This document shows, in pieces, positions 1 through 8,729 of a stretch of DNA of 40,307 bases. The number at the start of each line of letters is the position of its first letter. Within the stretch, counting starts at the first letter, position 1. A program made the translations under genes and the position numbers. This DNA is from Candidatus Poribacteria bacterium (GTDB lineage: Bacteria; Poribacteria; WGA-4E; UBA9662): contig JASMLX010000057.1 of NCBI GenBank assembly GCA_030748495.1, positions 1-40,307 on the forward strand. Reading direction: 5' to 3'. The notes below the pieces were generated by a model. It saw only the letters and a program-made list of their open reading frames with translations, did not search any database and had not been told where the DNA came from.

Positions 1-75
1 CTAAGCTGAAAATATCCTGACGATTCTCTGAGCAACAGATCACTGACTAACAGCAAACAGACTAATGGAGTTGTA

Positions 76-1101
76 ATGACTTTTCGAGCAGCGGTAGTCG
101 GGTGTGGCCGAATTGGCAGCACTATTGACGACGAGCATCAGAATCGACCTCAATTTCGTTATCCTTGGGCACATGCCCCGGCCTACATCGAAGCCAAGGG
201 GGTCGAGTTGGTGGCGGCCTCAGATCTCAGGCCGGCACAACTGGAAGGCTTTAAACACAGGTGGGATGTAACCGCTCTTTATACCGATTTCATGGAAATG
301 GTGAGACAGGAACAGCCTGATATTGTCAGCGTGACCACGGCCGCACCGGATCGGGCGGATGTGGTTATCGGGTTAGCCGAGTCGGGCTGTGTCAAGGCCA
401 TCTACGCCACCAAACCGATCAGCGTCAGTTTGGCCGAAGCCGATGCCATGATTGAGGCTTGCCACCAGCACAATGTCATCTTTGCTCTAGCCTGTCACAA
501 AAACTGGAGTCCTTGGTTTCAAGCCTGCCTGCAAGCCATTGAAGAAGGAGAAATTGGCCAATTTTGCTCCATGGTCTGTAACTTCGGCTGGTCTCTCTCA
601 CGAGGACATAGCCATACCTTAAGCCTATTCCGACTGTTTGCAGGTGCTGCGGTGGAATGGGTCTTTGGTCGGATGAACAGTGATCAAGCGGCCAAGGACG
701 ATCAGGATTTATCAGGCACAGGAATGATCCATTACCAAAATGGGATTCAAGGGTTCTTGAACCACGGGGGTTGGCTAAATATCGATTTTGTAGGCAGCGA
801 CGGTTGGATCAGCGCTAGAAACATGCAGGCCGATTTTGAGATGTGGTCCAGATACTCGCCAACGGGAGAACCAATACGTCGACAATTCCCGAATCCGAAA
901 AGGCCCCAAAGCTCGCAGCAAGCAGCGGTAGAGGGATTAGTGCAAAACCTGAAGGATGAGAGTCAACCGCTTTGCCCAGGAGAAGTCGGTCGGGAAGCGC
1001 TGGAGACAGCGATTGGGCTGAGAGAATCGCATCGACGAGGAGGAGAGAAAATAGAGCTACCACTGGAAGACCGAACTCTAGCCATCAGTGGACACGTTTA
1101 A
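76..1101 (+). CDS. Gfo/Idh/MocA-family oxidoreductase
   Basis: NAD(P)-dependent sugar or polyol dehydrogenase-type protein of 341 residues, expected to be cytoplasmic. The N-terminus has the Rossmann dinucleotide motif VVGCGRIGS (residues 7-15), and the family's EKP motif appears as the variant ATKPIS near residue 111. The C-terminal half fits the alpha/beta substrate domain (for example NFGWSLSRGHSH, with the histidine region near residue 177). The ATG at 76 follows GGAG at 68-71 with short spacing. The substrate cannot be read from the sequence. No partner gene lies close downstream, and an IS relic follows directly. The length is normal for the family and the reading frame is intact. Confidence 0.9.
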   Translation: MTFRAAVVGCGRIGSTIDDEHQNRPQFRYPWAHAPAYIEAKGVELVAASDLRPAQLEGFKHRWDVTALYTDFMEMVRQEQPDIVSVTTAAPDRADVVIGLAESGCVKAIYATKPISVSLAEADAMIEACHQHNVIFALACHKNWSPWFQACLQAIEEGEIGQFCSMVCNFGWSLSRGHSHTLSLFRLFAGAAVEWVFGRMNSDQAAKDDQDLSGTGMIHYQNGIQGFLNHGGWLNIDFVGSDGWISARNMQADFEMWSRYSPTGEPIRRQFPNPKRPQSSQQAAVEGLVQNLKDESQPLCPGEVGREALETAIGLRESHRRGGEKIELPLEDRTLAISGHV

Positions 1102-1113
1102 GGATTGGATCTT

Positions 1114-1459
1114 ATACCAATTCGGGATCTACGTCCGACTAATATTGTCTAATATTGGTCAGTCAACACCAAAGGGTTTGAGCCGAAAATCAATCTGATC
1201 TGATGAGGTCACGATGCGCCCTCCAACCCCGAGGCCAAAAGGGAGCGTCCAAGGCTTAGCACCGCTGCTAAAAGAGACCGACGATCTCAACGATCTCAAA
1301 CCAGGAGAAAGAGCCCTATTTGCCCAGAAGAGAGGTGGACGGTAGCGAGAAATGGATTTAGCCCAGGCACGGATGAAATTGGAAAATGACCCTCAGACGG
1401 TAGAATCGATTGCTGGATTTCAATGGATTATTAGTAGATTATAGATTCGCAATTGGTAT
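1114..1459. mobile_element. Degenerate IS630-like or MITE-like element
   Basis: A 346-bp segment is bounded by the inverted repeat ATACCAATT (1114-1122) and AATTGGTAT (1451-1459), with TA-rich flanks as expected for TA-targeting IS630/Tc1-type elements. Inside, two short in-frame blocks on the + strand (about 1213-1345 and 1352-1443) end in stops. They resemble the N-terminal helix-turn-helix region of an IS630-type transposase (LAPLLKETDDLNDLK and MDLAQARMKLE...PQTVESIAGF). I infer an internally deleted, non-autonomous copy. The transposase match is from memory and is weak; the inverted repeat is seen directly. Confidence 0.45.
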
Positions 1460-1475
1460 TATACTTCACTCCTTA

Positions 1476-1523
1476 CCCCCACGAGTCATGCGAGCGCCAC
1501 CGGGGTATGACCGCTCGTGGGGG
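1476..1523. repeat. Strong hairpin with a 10-bp perfect stem
   Basis: CCCCCACGAG (1476-1485) pairs perfectly with CTCGTGGGGG (1514-1523), and the stem may extend through CAT/ATG. No T-tract follows, so it does not look like an intrinsic terminator for either neighbour. It sits just outside the right end of the IS630-like relic. It could be a REP-type palindrome or the end of another lost element. Confidence 0.6.
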
Positions 1524-1997
1524 GACAGATCTTGGCCTCCATGAGTTTCTTCAACCTTTTCCCCAATCCTAAACTTGACCTCCATTTTCCTATTTGGGTA
1601 AGCTATAATCCTTTCTATCAGCGCATGTAAGGCTGATTTGCGTGATTCATTTATCCTGTTGCAACTTCCGTCTCAGTAACTTTCTAAAGGTTGTTAACTT
1701 CACTAGCTTTGAATCCAATGAGTCCTCCAGTTGCTGTAAGCGACGACTAAGTTGTAGTTTCTGACTCTCTTCGACCTTGTATTGATTTTCAATTCTACTT
1801 TACGGTTAATAGTGAAAGGGAGGCTGGTTGAGGTGATTCGGTATTTTCCGTCGGCCTGTCTCCGCTTGTGGAAGATTAGGTTGACTTGGGGGTTCATTCA
1901 CCCTGTGATGTTGAAACCTACTCGGTTTATATGGACACTAATTTCAGCCTACTGACCACGGTCGTTAAGAGTTTAGTGTACTGTCTATTTAGAAACG
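1524..1997. other. Intergenic, no gene recognised
   Basis: About 470 bp lead up to the membrane-protein gene. Short frames exist on both strands, but none has a convincing ribosome-binding site or family resemblance. The promoter of the downstream gene presumably lies here; I could not pick a clear -35/-10 pair. Confidence 0.5.
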
Positions 1998-4073
1998 ATG
2001 CGACTTAAGAGATTAACCCCAAAAGTAACGCTGCTGCTGATTCTGGTGGCCTTACATCTGGCTCCGATTTGGCTTTTCACCTACTTCCCTACCCAAGACG
2101 GTTCGAGTCACATCTACAACGCCTATGTGCTGAAAGAGTATCACAAGCACCAAAACTATCGCTTACGTGAGGTGTATGACCTTAATCTGCTGTTGTTTCC
2201 CAACTGGAGCTCGCAGGCTATAATGACCACTTTCATGCATGTTGTACCACCGATTGTCTGTGAGAAAATCGTCATTAGTCTCAGCATCGGTCTCCTGCCT
2301 TTGGCCTTTCTCTATTTTTTATACGGTATCGACCAACGACGGATGAACTTCGGGCTAGGGTTGGTCGGTTTTATTTTCACTTATCACTATCTGCTTCACA
2401 TGGGTTTCTACAACTTCTCACTCAGTATGCCCATATTTTTTTGCAGCCTTGGTTTTTGGTGGCGACACAAAACCAACCTCACCCTGCCTCGCCTCGGTAT
2501 TCTATACTTGTTTCTAATTTTGACCTATCTCTCTCATTTCCAATCCTTCTTGCAGTTGGTGGTGGTCATGACCTGTTTTGCCACCTATACCCATCTTTAC
2601 CAAGCCTTAACTGAGACGTTTGGCTCTAAAAATCTCAACCGTAACTGGCGACAAGTACTGAACCGGTTGGCGCCCTTGGCTCACTTTGTCGGTTTGATGT
2701 TGCCGATCTATTTCATCATGTTGGCCTACTATCTATCCAGTACGGTCGGTTACCAACAGGATCACTGGCAGTTAAAACGCCTGCTCCAGTACTTTTTTGA
2801 TATGAAATCGCTAGTTTATTATTCTGACAGGCACATCATCATTGGTCAATTGGTGTTGGTGGTGTTGGCCATTGCCTTCTTGCTAACGATTTGGGATCGC
2901 ATCCAACGCGTAATCCACCGAGACAGAGACCAACCGATTTGGCTGGCCTTAATCGACGGTAAAGAACAGTTTTTGTTGATGGCAGGTGGGTTGACCTGGC
3001 TCTTTTTTCACGTCCCTTGGTCGGTAGATTCGGGTGGTGGTTGGATCAACGACCGGGTCCATATTTACATTTTTCTGATTCTACTACCCTTTTTTACCAC
3101 TAACATTCACCGTTACGTTCAACACGCATTTACGGTCGTCATCACCCTACTATCGCTCTATCATTTCGGTTTGACCGCATACGCTTACTATCATCTGGAC
3201 CGAGAGACGGCTGAAATGACCACTGCTGTTGAGATGATCGAACCACACTCCACCTTAACGGTTCGCTCTTCATTGTGGGATGGACCCAACCACCGCACTT
3301 CATCCTACATTGGGCCGGTCAAGTATACCTCACCTTTTCTGCACGTACCCGCTTTCTACTGCATTGATAACGGGGCAGTTCTTCTGAACAACTACGAGGC
3401 CGAACTGCCCTATTTCCCCATTAACTACAAGACCGATCCAGACCGATGGCAACAATCAGCCGACTATGTCTTGGCTTGGCGGATGGAGAATCACCAAGAT
3501 CAGCCGGATTTAGACCGAAACTATCAACGGATCCATAGCGGAATGGCCTATTCACTGTATCAACGTCAAAAGACCGATACAGCCTTGTCGTGGCAGAAAC
3601 GGTCATTCAATCAACTAAACTTCGATTTCCAACCAGCCGGCGCCCCACATCAAGCGGACAGCATCGTCGTTGAGCCTAATAGTTGGTATCGAGAACACGG
3701 CTACGGATGGGTTACTGTCTCAAATCGCAACGGCCAACACAACACTGCGACGGCCGAATCGCCCAATCGAGATTTTGTGACGGATCAGTTTGACGGTGTT
3801 TTTAAGGTCGATTTGCCCAATGGACGATATCAGGTAAAGGTACAGTTTGCTAGCTGGCCAACGCCCAAACCCATTCAGCTTAACCTGATCGCCAATGATA
3901 AGAAGGTCATCTCCAACTGGGTCTTGCCGGTTCAGAACGAGTTGGTCGGCTATACCTACAGCCTAGAGGCGACGGACGGCTACCTGACGCAAATCGTTTA
4001 TGTGGAAGAAGAGAAGCGATTTGAAGCTAGGTGGCAGTGGGCCAGTTGTCATATAGAAAGAGTTGAGAACTGA
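1998..4073 (+). CDS. GT-C-like multi-pass membrane protein with C-terminal beta-sandwich-type domain
   Basis: A 691-residue integral membrane protein. The first helix is at residues 9-30, followed by FPTQDGSSHIYNA, an acidic loop (D34, H38) in the position where GT-C glycosyltransferases carry a catalytic Asp in the first extracytoplasmic loop. About ten more hydrophobic segments follow to roughly residue 410. From about residue 535 the sequence changes to a soluble domain (DFQPAGAPHQAD..., HGYGWVTVSN, FKVDLPNGRYQVKVQFA) resembling the galactose-binding or malectin-like sandwich found beside planctomycete-type carbohydrate enzymes. I infer a lipid-linked sugar transferase or surface-polysaccharide enzyme; the substrate is unknown. 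The ATG at 1998 lacks a strong Shine-Dalgarno. The next gene, a sulfatase, starts 79 bp downstream. Confidence 0.65.
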   Translation: MRLKRLTPKVTLLLILVALHLAPIWLFTYFPTQDGSSHIYNAYVLKEYHKHQNYRLREVYDLNLLLFPNWSSQAIMTTFMHVVPPIVCEKIVISLSIGLLPLAFLYFLYGIDQRRMNFGLGLVGFIFTYHYLLHMGFYNFSLSMPIFFCSLGFWWRHKTNLTLPRLGILYLFLILTYLSHFQSFLQLVVVMTCFATYTHLYQALTETFGSKNLNRNWRQVLNRLAPLAHFVGLMLPIYFIMLAYYLSSTVGYQQDHWQLKRLLQYFFDMKSLVYYSDRHIIIGQLVLVVLAIAFLLTIWDRIQRVIHRDRDQPIWLALIDGKEQFLLMAGGLTWLFFHVPWSVDSGGGWINDRVHIYIFLILLPFFTTNIHRYVQHAFTVVITLLSLYHFGLTAYAYYHLDRETAEMTTAVEMIEPHSTLTVRSSLWDGPNHRTSSYIGPVKYTSPFLHVPAFYCIDNGAVLLNNYEAELPYFPINYKTDPDRWQQSADYVLAWRMENHQDQPDLDRNYQRIHSGMAYSLYQRQKTDTALSWQKRSFNQLNFDFQPAGAPHQADSIVVEPNSWYREHGYGWVTVSNRNGQHNTATAESPNRDFVTDQFDGVFKVDLPNGRYQVKVQFASWPTPKPIQLNLIANDKKVISNWVLPVQNELVGYTYSLEATDGYLTQIVYVEEEKRFEARWQWASCHIERVEN

Positions 4074-4152
4074 ACTGTTCCTTGTTGGAATCCAAAAGCT
4101 TTTTCGGCCAGAAGAGCCGAAGCCAACAATTTAGCAAGATGGAGCACAGAGA

Positions 4153-5508
4153 ATGAACATCGTCTTTCTTTTTTCGGATGAACGCGCCGCTTCCGCCATG
4201 GGCAACTCTGATCATTCGGTCGTCCGAACGCCCAATTTGGATCGGCTGGCCGAAAAAAGTTATACCTTTGAAAACGCCTACTGAAACAGCCCGATCTGCA
4301 CGCCGTCTCGGCTGTCGATGCTGACCGGTCGCTATCCACACCAGATCGAGGCTTGGGATCTGGGTGTGATCGCCGACCAACACCGACATCAAACTTGGGG
4401 CCACCACTTGGGCCAGGCCGACTATCGGACGGTCTTGTGTGGCCGCACCCACTTCAACGGTAGCGACCGTTTAATGGGGTTTAGTCACCGCCTGCTGGAC
4501 GATCTGCCGCAATGGCACCGGTCCAGCGGTCGTCCGCCAGCGCGAAGTCCCAATGAACGGCGCAATTCTAACTCTCATGTGACCGAATGTGGCCCCGGCA
4601 ATCACGCTCATACCGCCTACGATCGGCAAGTAACCGACCTGGCCCTCGACTTCCTGAAACAAGAAGCCACTAGCTCCAGTAAGCAACCGTTCCTACTCTA
4701 TTGCGGATATATGCACCCTCACTTTCCGCTGATTGCGCCTGCCGAATTCTTGGCTGACTACGATCCAAACACATTGGAATTGCCATCGACTTGGAATCGG
4801 CCATTGGATCATCAGCATCCGGTCATTCAGCACTTGCGCTGGGCGTGGCGAAATGAAGTCCCTCCGCCAGAATCCATCGTTCGCTGTGCGTTAGCCAGCT
4901 ACTATGCTCTGGTTTCTGCATTAGATGCCCAAGTTGGTCGAATCGTAAACGCTATCGACAATTCACCTTTGGCCGACAATACGGTTATCATTTACACCAG
5001 CGATCACGGGGAGATGGCCGGCCATCAAGGGATTTGGCAGAAACAGTGTTTTTATCAACCTGCGGTTCAGGTGCCGTTGATGTTGCGGTTACCTGCCAAT
5101 CGGGCTGAGACCGGTCGAGTTTTACAAAACGTCTCTCTGCTGGACATCTTACCGACCTTATTAGACTTAGCTGGCCGATCCGCCGCTCTGCCCGGTCGCA
5201 GCCTACTGGATATCGCCCGACACGAAGCCGACCGAATCGACCGACCTGTTTTTGCCGAATACCATCATATGGGGATGTTGAATGCTGGCTTTATGCTGAA
5301 GAGAGACTGTCATAAATTGTGTTACTATGTTGGTCATTCGCCCCAGCTATTCGATCTCAGCACCGACCCGACAGAAATCCACAATTTGGCCGGGACTTCC
5401 GACCTGGTGGCTGAAATGGAGGCCGAGCTACGTCTGATCTGCGATCCAGAACAGGTTGATAGACAAGCCAAAGCCGACCAAGCCAGACGGCGGTCGGCGC
5501 TCAGTTAG
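4153..5508 (+). pseudogene. Sulfatase (alkaline-phosphatase fold) with in-frame TGA at codon 44
   Basis: The frame from ATG 4153 (GGAG at 4141-4144) to TAG 5506-5508 gives a 451-residue formylglycine-dependent sulfatase. It has the metal-binding start NIVFLFSDE, the catalytic signature CTPSR (Cys at codon 49, the formylglycine precursor), MLTGRYPHQ, the MHPHFPL loop, and SDHGEMAGHQG with the metal-ligand Asp and His. The only lesion is TGA at 4282-4284, in the context AY-stop-NSPICTPSR. Many sulfatases have Cys at this place. The rest of the frame is open, with no frameshift. Options are a recent nonsense mutation, an assembly error, or UGA recoding (see findings). Decayed genes start directly downstream, which favours a young pseudogene. 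The substrate is probably a sulfated sugar, unproven. Confidence 0.85.
4286..4315 (+). other. Stem-loop immediately 3' of the in-frame TGA
   Basis: ACAGC(C)CGA at 4286-4294 pairs with TCGGCTGT at 4308-4315, giving 8 bp with one bulged C and a 13-nt loop. It begins one nucleotide after the in-frame TGA. The position is like a bacterial SECIS, but the loop lies closer to the TGA than is usual, and the sequence also encodes the conserved sulfatase motif, so it may be coincidental. Confidence 0.35.
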
Positions 5509-5561
5509 TCTCAGATAAGCATAACCGATCTATATATTACCACCGCCCACTTTTTCTCGAT

Positions 5562-5908
5562 GACATGACTGAGGCAATAGGCTCCACTAAACTCGCCCCT
5601 GGCAGCCATCGATCTGGTCGATCGGATGGAAACACGAGACCGATTGGAATGGCATCAAAGAACAAAGCTTCATCGGCAAGTCTGGCGACTGTATTTTTCG
5701 CAGCGCAATTTGGCATCGAGGCTCAGCTAATGCCAGTGACCAGATTCGTCACACCTTTATGGTTCATTACTCCCATCGGATGGTCCCCCAGAAGTTCCCT
5801 CCTTACCTTTACTTTCAATACAATCCGGATGTGCTGGCTGCGGCCAGTCCACGCTAACTCCGTCTGCTGGGCGGTCATGATCCCGGCCCTTCCGATTGGT
5901 CCTGTTAG
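5562..5908 (+). pseudogene. Phytanoyl-CoA dioxygenase (PhyH) family, C-terminal remnant
   Basis: Two frames together give the C-terminal half of an Fe(II)/2-oxoglutarate dioxygenase. Frame one reads STKLAPGSHRSGRSDGNTRP. After a frameshift near 5650 the other frame reads GKSGDCIFRSAIWHRGSANASDQIRHTFMVHYSHRMVPQKFPPYLYF, including the WHRG iron-ligand histidine. A TAA at 5854-5856 interrupts the tail (PR-stop-LRLLGGHDPGPSDW). The N-terminal half is missing. These enzymes hydroxylate acyl-CoA or small-molecule substrates and are abundant in poribacterial genomes. It is clearly dead. Confidence 0.75.
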
Positions 5909-5965
5909 CTAGATTTATTGGCTGATAAACTGGTCAATTAATAGACATGAATAATAAAGGGAAAA

Positions 5966-6112
5966 ATGGTAAATTTTCGGCAAAAAAATGCAATTGGCGG
6001 TGGATCTCCAGTCGCCACCGATGGTATTCTGGTAGGTATGCATGGTCTAAGTTTCATAGACGAGCAGGAAATCAATGCCGTCACAAAGGTGCTGAGAGTC
6101 AAAACCTATTAG
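5966..6112 (+). pseudogene. DegT/DnrJ/EryC1-type aminotransferase, N-terminal fragment
   Basis: A 48-codon frame starts at ATG 5966 after AAAGGG (5956-5961). It reads like the first residues of PLP-dependent sugar aminotransferases: NAIGGGSPVAT, then FIDEQEINAVTKVLRVKTY. The match to xINGGxPV and IDExExxAVxxVL is good, but the protein stops before any catalytic region. Bases 6113-6131 then lead to the next truncated gene. The original gene was probably lost by deletion after codon 48. Confidence 0.55.
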
Positions 6113-6131
6113 TGAATAAAAGGAGGATCAG

Positions 6132-6252
6132 ATGTCATTGCTTCCTATACCAAACGGGTTAGTTGTTTTAACACTCGATGACGGTAATAAATCTGATTTT
6201 ACTTACGTCGCACCATTACTAAAGCAATACGGGTTTAGTGCAACATTCTATA
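6132..6252 (+). pseudogene. Polysaccharide deacetylase (NodB fold), N-terminal fragment cut by an IS
   Basis: ATG 6132 follows a strong AGGAGG (6121-6126). About 40 codons read LVVLTLDDGNKSDFTYVAPLLKQYGFSATFYI, the first NodB motif (T(F/L)DDG, metal-binding Asp) followed by the strand before motif 2. The terminal repeat of the IS5-family element begins directly after ATFYI, and the frame then runs through the repeat to TAG at 6282-6284. I cannot find a continuation beyond the IS at 7143. The family removes N- or O-acetyl groups from surface polysaccharide, which fits the neighbouring sugar aminotransferase fragment. Confidence 0.75.
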
Positions 6253-7142
6253 TTAGACCTCTGGCAAAAAGAGGGAAATGTTAGAATTAAAGGATCAGAT
6301 AGCAACAGATCAAAGATCGATTCGAGTCGGATTTCAAACGGTTAACAGCAGTTAGTGTGGGTCTTTTCCGACAAATGTTGCCAACCTGGTTTTCTCCAAC
6401 TAATAAGGCAAGACCAGCCCAGCTAAGTTGTAGCCACCAACGGCGGATGAGATTGATGTCTTGGAGGGAATATCCAACTCAGTACCACATGGCCCCAGCC
6501 GATGCGGTCAGCCAGTCTACCGTTGGTCGCACTATACAACCAGTTGAAAATAGGTTGATCCAATGTCGACCGTTCCGACGGCCGAGTAAAAGAGAGTTGC
6601 TTAAAAACCAAACCAACATCCAAGGGGTGATAGTAGATGTCAGCGAGCAAGCGATGGAACGAGCTAAAAAAACAGCCTCGACCTTACAGCGGCCAGAAAA
6701 AAAACATACACCGCCAGCCCAAATAATCATCAATCAACACCGCTGACAAATCATCTCCGACCGAAGGTCGGCTGCCGCTTTCAGTCGAGGATCCAAACCT
6801 GATTTTCAGTTATTTAAGGATAGCCAAACGGCAATCAGCCAGCAGATTAGTTGTCTGGCCGATTCTGGCCATCAAGGCGGGGCTAATTTGCCTGCCAAGA
6901 ACTGGCGGCCAAAGAAGAAATCTAAACCTCATCCTTTAAGCCGACCGGAGAAAATGACCCCTCAGCATTTAGGCGGAGGGCGGATTCAGACTGAGCCTGT
7001 GATTGGTCAACTAAAGGTCTTGGCTATTCGGTGCCGGCGTTATGGCAAGCGACGACGAGGTTTGTAACCCGGTTTTAATTTGATGGCAGCCATCTACAAT
7101 CTGGAACTCAAACTCAAATCCTGACTTCTGCAACAGGTCTAA
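6253..7142 (+). mobile_element. Degenerate IS5-family insertion sequence
   Basis: An element of about 890 bp with imperfect terminal inverted repeats: TTAGACCTCTGGCAAAAAG at the left (6253-6271) and, reverse-complemented, TTAGACCTGTTGCAGAAGTC at the right (7123-7142). Both ends are flanked by TATA or ATA, a possible short target duplication. It carries a broken transposase and has inserted into the NodB deacetylase gene. Family assignment rests on the transposase fragments. Confidence 0.75.
6333..7124 (+). pseudogene. IS5-family transposase remnant (DDE)
   Basis: The reading frame resembles IS5-type DDE transposases: MSWREYPTQYHMA..AVSQSTVGRTIQPVE, then NQTNIQGVIVDVSEQAMERAKK (first Asp region), then KKHTPPAQIIINQ. 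A TGA ends this frame near 6746. The rest continues in another frame as DFQLFKDSQTAISQQISCLADSGHQG (second Asp region), LSRPEKM, RIQTEPVIGQLK (catalytic Glu region) and FNLMAAIYNLELKLKS, ending at TGA 7122-7124 with one more internal stop near 7066. It is non-functional. Confidence 0.8.
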
Positions 7143-7307
7143 TATAATTTGGACAGGAAATCAGCTATGATTTAGCACTACCAATTTTGGCGTGGGGTTG
7201 TTGCGCTGGGCCATTTGGCAGTCTTCTTTCTTGGCGAAAGTCTAATCAACTAAGGAAACTGTCTAAAAATTGCTCAGCGGCCTCAAAAAACGACCTGGTT
7301 CGAACGA

Positions 7308-7745
7308 TCAGAGAGCACATTGGGCACAGTAGCCTAAAATCTCGTGTCGATATTTGAGCGGCTGAAACCGGTGTGATGCGCAGATGGTCTGTTGTATAAC
7401 CTCGATTTCAGAATCTCGAAATTCGATGATTTGCGAACATCGAACACAAATTAGGTGTGCATGTTGACGGATATCGCCTTGAACAGGTTCATACATCGTC
7501 TGGTTTTGGGCATCGATAATTTCGGTTAGTAGCCCGCTCTGAACCAACAAGGGAAGTGTTCGGTAGATGGTAGCCTTAGAGGTTTTATAACCGTTACCAA
7601 TCATCTGAAACAGGAGATCGTCGGCACGGAAATGGTTCTTCAAGGCAAAGGCCTGTTCTAAAATTAGCTGCCGCTCCTGCGTAAATCGCAACCTTTTCCG
7701 TTCTAGATAGTCCTTAAATTGCTGAATTTGTAGTGGTTTTACCAA
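7308..7745 (-). CDS. Fur-family metal-responsive transcriptional repressor
   Basis: A 145-residue Fur/Zur/PerR-type regulator. The N-terminal winged helix spans residues 1-80 (RFTQERQLILEQAF; recognition helix SKATIYRTLPLLVQSGLL). The dimerisation domain has HAHLICVRCSQIIEF (Cys100, Cys103) and a C-terminal CAQC (Cys140, Cys143), which form the structural zinc site. Motifs alone do not tell iron, zinc or peroxide sensing apart. The start appears to be TTG at 7745, seven bases after the mazG stop, so translation is probably coupled to mazG. The stop is TGA. No Fur box was recognised upstream of mazG. Confidence 0.88.
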   Translation of the reverse strand: MVKPLQIQQFKDYLERKRLRFTQERQLILEQAFALKNHFRADDLLFQMIGNGYKTSKATIYRTLPLLVQSGLLTEIIDAQNQTMYEPVQGDIRQHAHLICVRCSQIIEFRDSEIEVIQQTICASHRFQPLKYRHEILGYCAQCAL

Positions 7746-7752
7746 TGGTTAG

Positions 7753-8553
7753 TCACTCGGCTATCGATTCAGCAGCTTTAACCGCTTCCCATAGTTGGTC
7801 TAACTGCTCGAAGTTATAATCGGTTAATTGTTGCCCACAAGATTCGATTACGGCTTCCATCTGCTGAAATCGACGTTCGAATTTCCGATTGGACTGACGA
7901 AGTGCATCTTCTGCTTCAATGTTTAAGACCCGGGCTAGATTGACCACCGTAAATAGTAAATCTCCAACTTCCATCTCCACCTGACCTGACTCCACTTGAT
8001 CTGATTCGCCTGTTTCGAGACACTCCTCAATCTCTCGAATCTCCTCTCTTAGCTTAGGTAAGAGATCTGTTACATTTTCCCAGTCAAATCCGACCCGAGC
8101 CGCTTTCTTCTGCAGCTTTTGAGCACGCTGTAAGCTGGGTAGGACCACAGGCACACCATCCAGGGCCGACTTCCGATCTTCGTAACCTTTTTCGCTAAGT
8201 TTGATCTCTTCCCAATTTTGCAGGACTTGATTTGCATTATCCACTTGTAGATCCCCAAAAACATGTGGATGTCGACGAACCAACTTGTCGGCAATGGTGT
8301 TAATCACCTGGTCAATATCGAAATCCCCATCATCTTTGGCAATTTGCGATAGCAACATGATTACCGACAACAGATCACCTAATTCCTCACAAAATTGGTC
8401 TGAGTTATCTGTCTCTATGGCCTCGATGATCTCGTAAGTTTCCTCGATCAGATTGGACCTCAAACTGTGGTAGGTTTGTGCTCGATCCCACGGACACCCA
8501 TTCTCGCTGCACAAAGTCTCCACAATTCTAGTAAGTCTTTCAAATGGCGTCAT
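7753..8553 (-). CDS. mazG: Nucleoside triphosphate pyrophosphohydrolase MazG
   Basis: A 266-residue house-cleaning NTP pyrophosphatase with two tandem MazG domains. Domain 1 (about residues 5-120) carries CPWDRAQTYHSLRSNLIEETYEIIEAIE and EELGDLLSVIMLLSQIA, the EExxE / ExxD magnesium motif. Domain 2 (about 150-255) carries EIREIEECLE and EMEVGDLLFTVVNLARVL. It hydrolyses non-canonical or excess NTPs to NMP and PPi. The start ATG at 8553 has only a weak upstream GAAG. It is the first gene of a mazG-fur pair. The length is usual for the family. Confidence 0.95.
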   Translation of the reverse strand: MTPFERLTRIVETLCSENGCPWDRAQTYHSLRSNLIEETYEIIEAIETDNSDQFCEELGDLLSVIMLLSQIAKDDGDFDIDQVINTIADKLVRRHPHVFGDLQVDNANQVLQNWEEIKLSEKGYEDRKSALDGVPVVLPSLQRAQKLQKKAARVGFDWENVTDLLPKLREEIREIEECLETGESDQVESGQVEMEVGDLLFTVVNLARVLNIEAEDALRQSNRKFERRFQQMEAVIESCGQQLTDYNFEQLDQLWEAVKAAESIAE

Positions 8554-8729
8554 GCTTCAATGCGATTACTTTCTAGTATGATAACATCTCAACCTTATTT
8601 TAACCAAGTTGTGACCTCTAATTATACTCGTGGCAATGATACTGTTGTGAAGCGATCCTCAAAAATTGCACCTATTTGATCTATGTTGTATGAGTTGTCT
8701 TTTTGACCAGTAGAACAGATGAATAAAAT

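Noticed and set aside
1476..1523. Hairpin as rho-independent terminator
   Set aside because: No T-tract follows on either strand, and it lies 375 bp beyond the nearest stop codon.
5565..5912. 115-codon frame as a novel gene
   Set aside because: Its beginning is the PhyH motif and the rest is the wrong frame of the same PhyH remnant.
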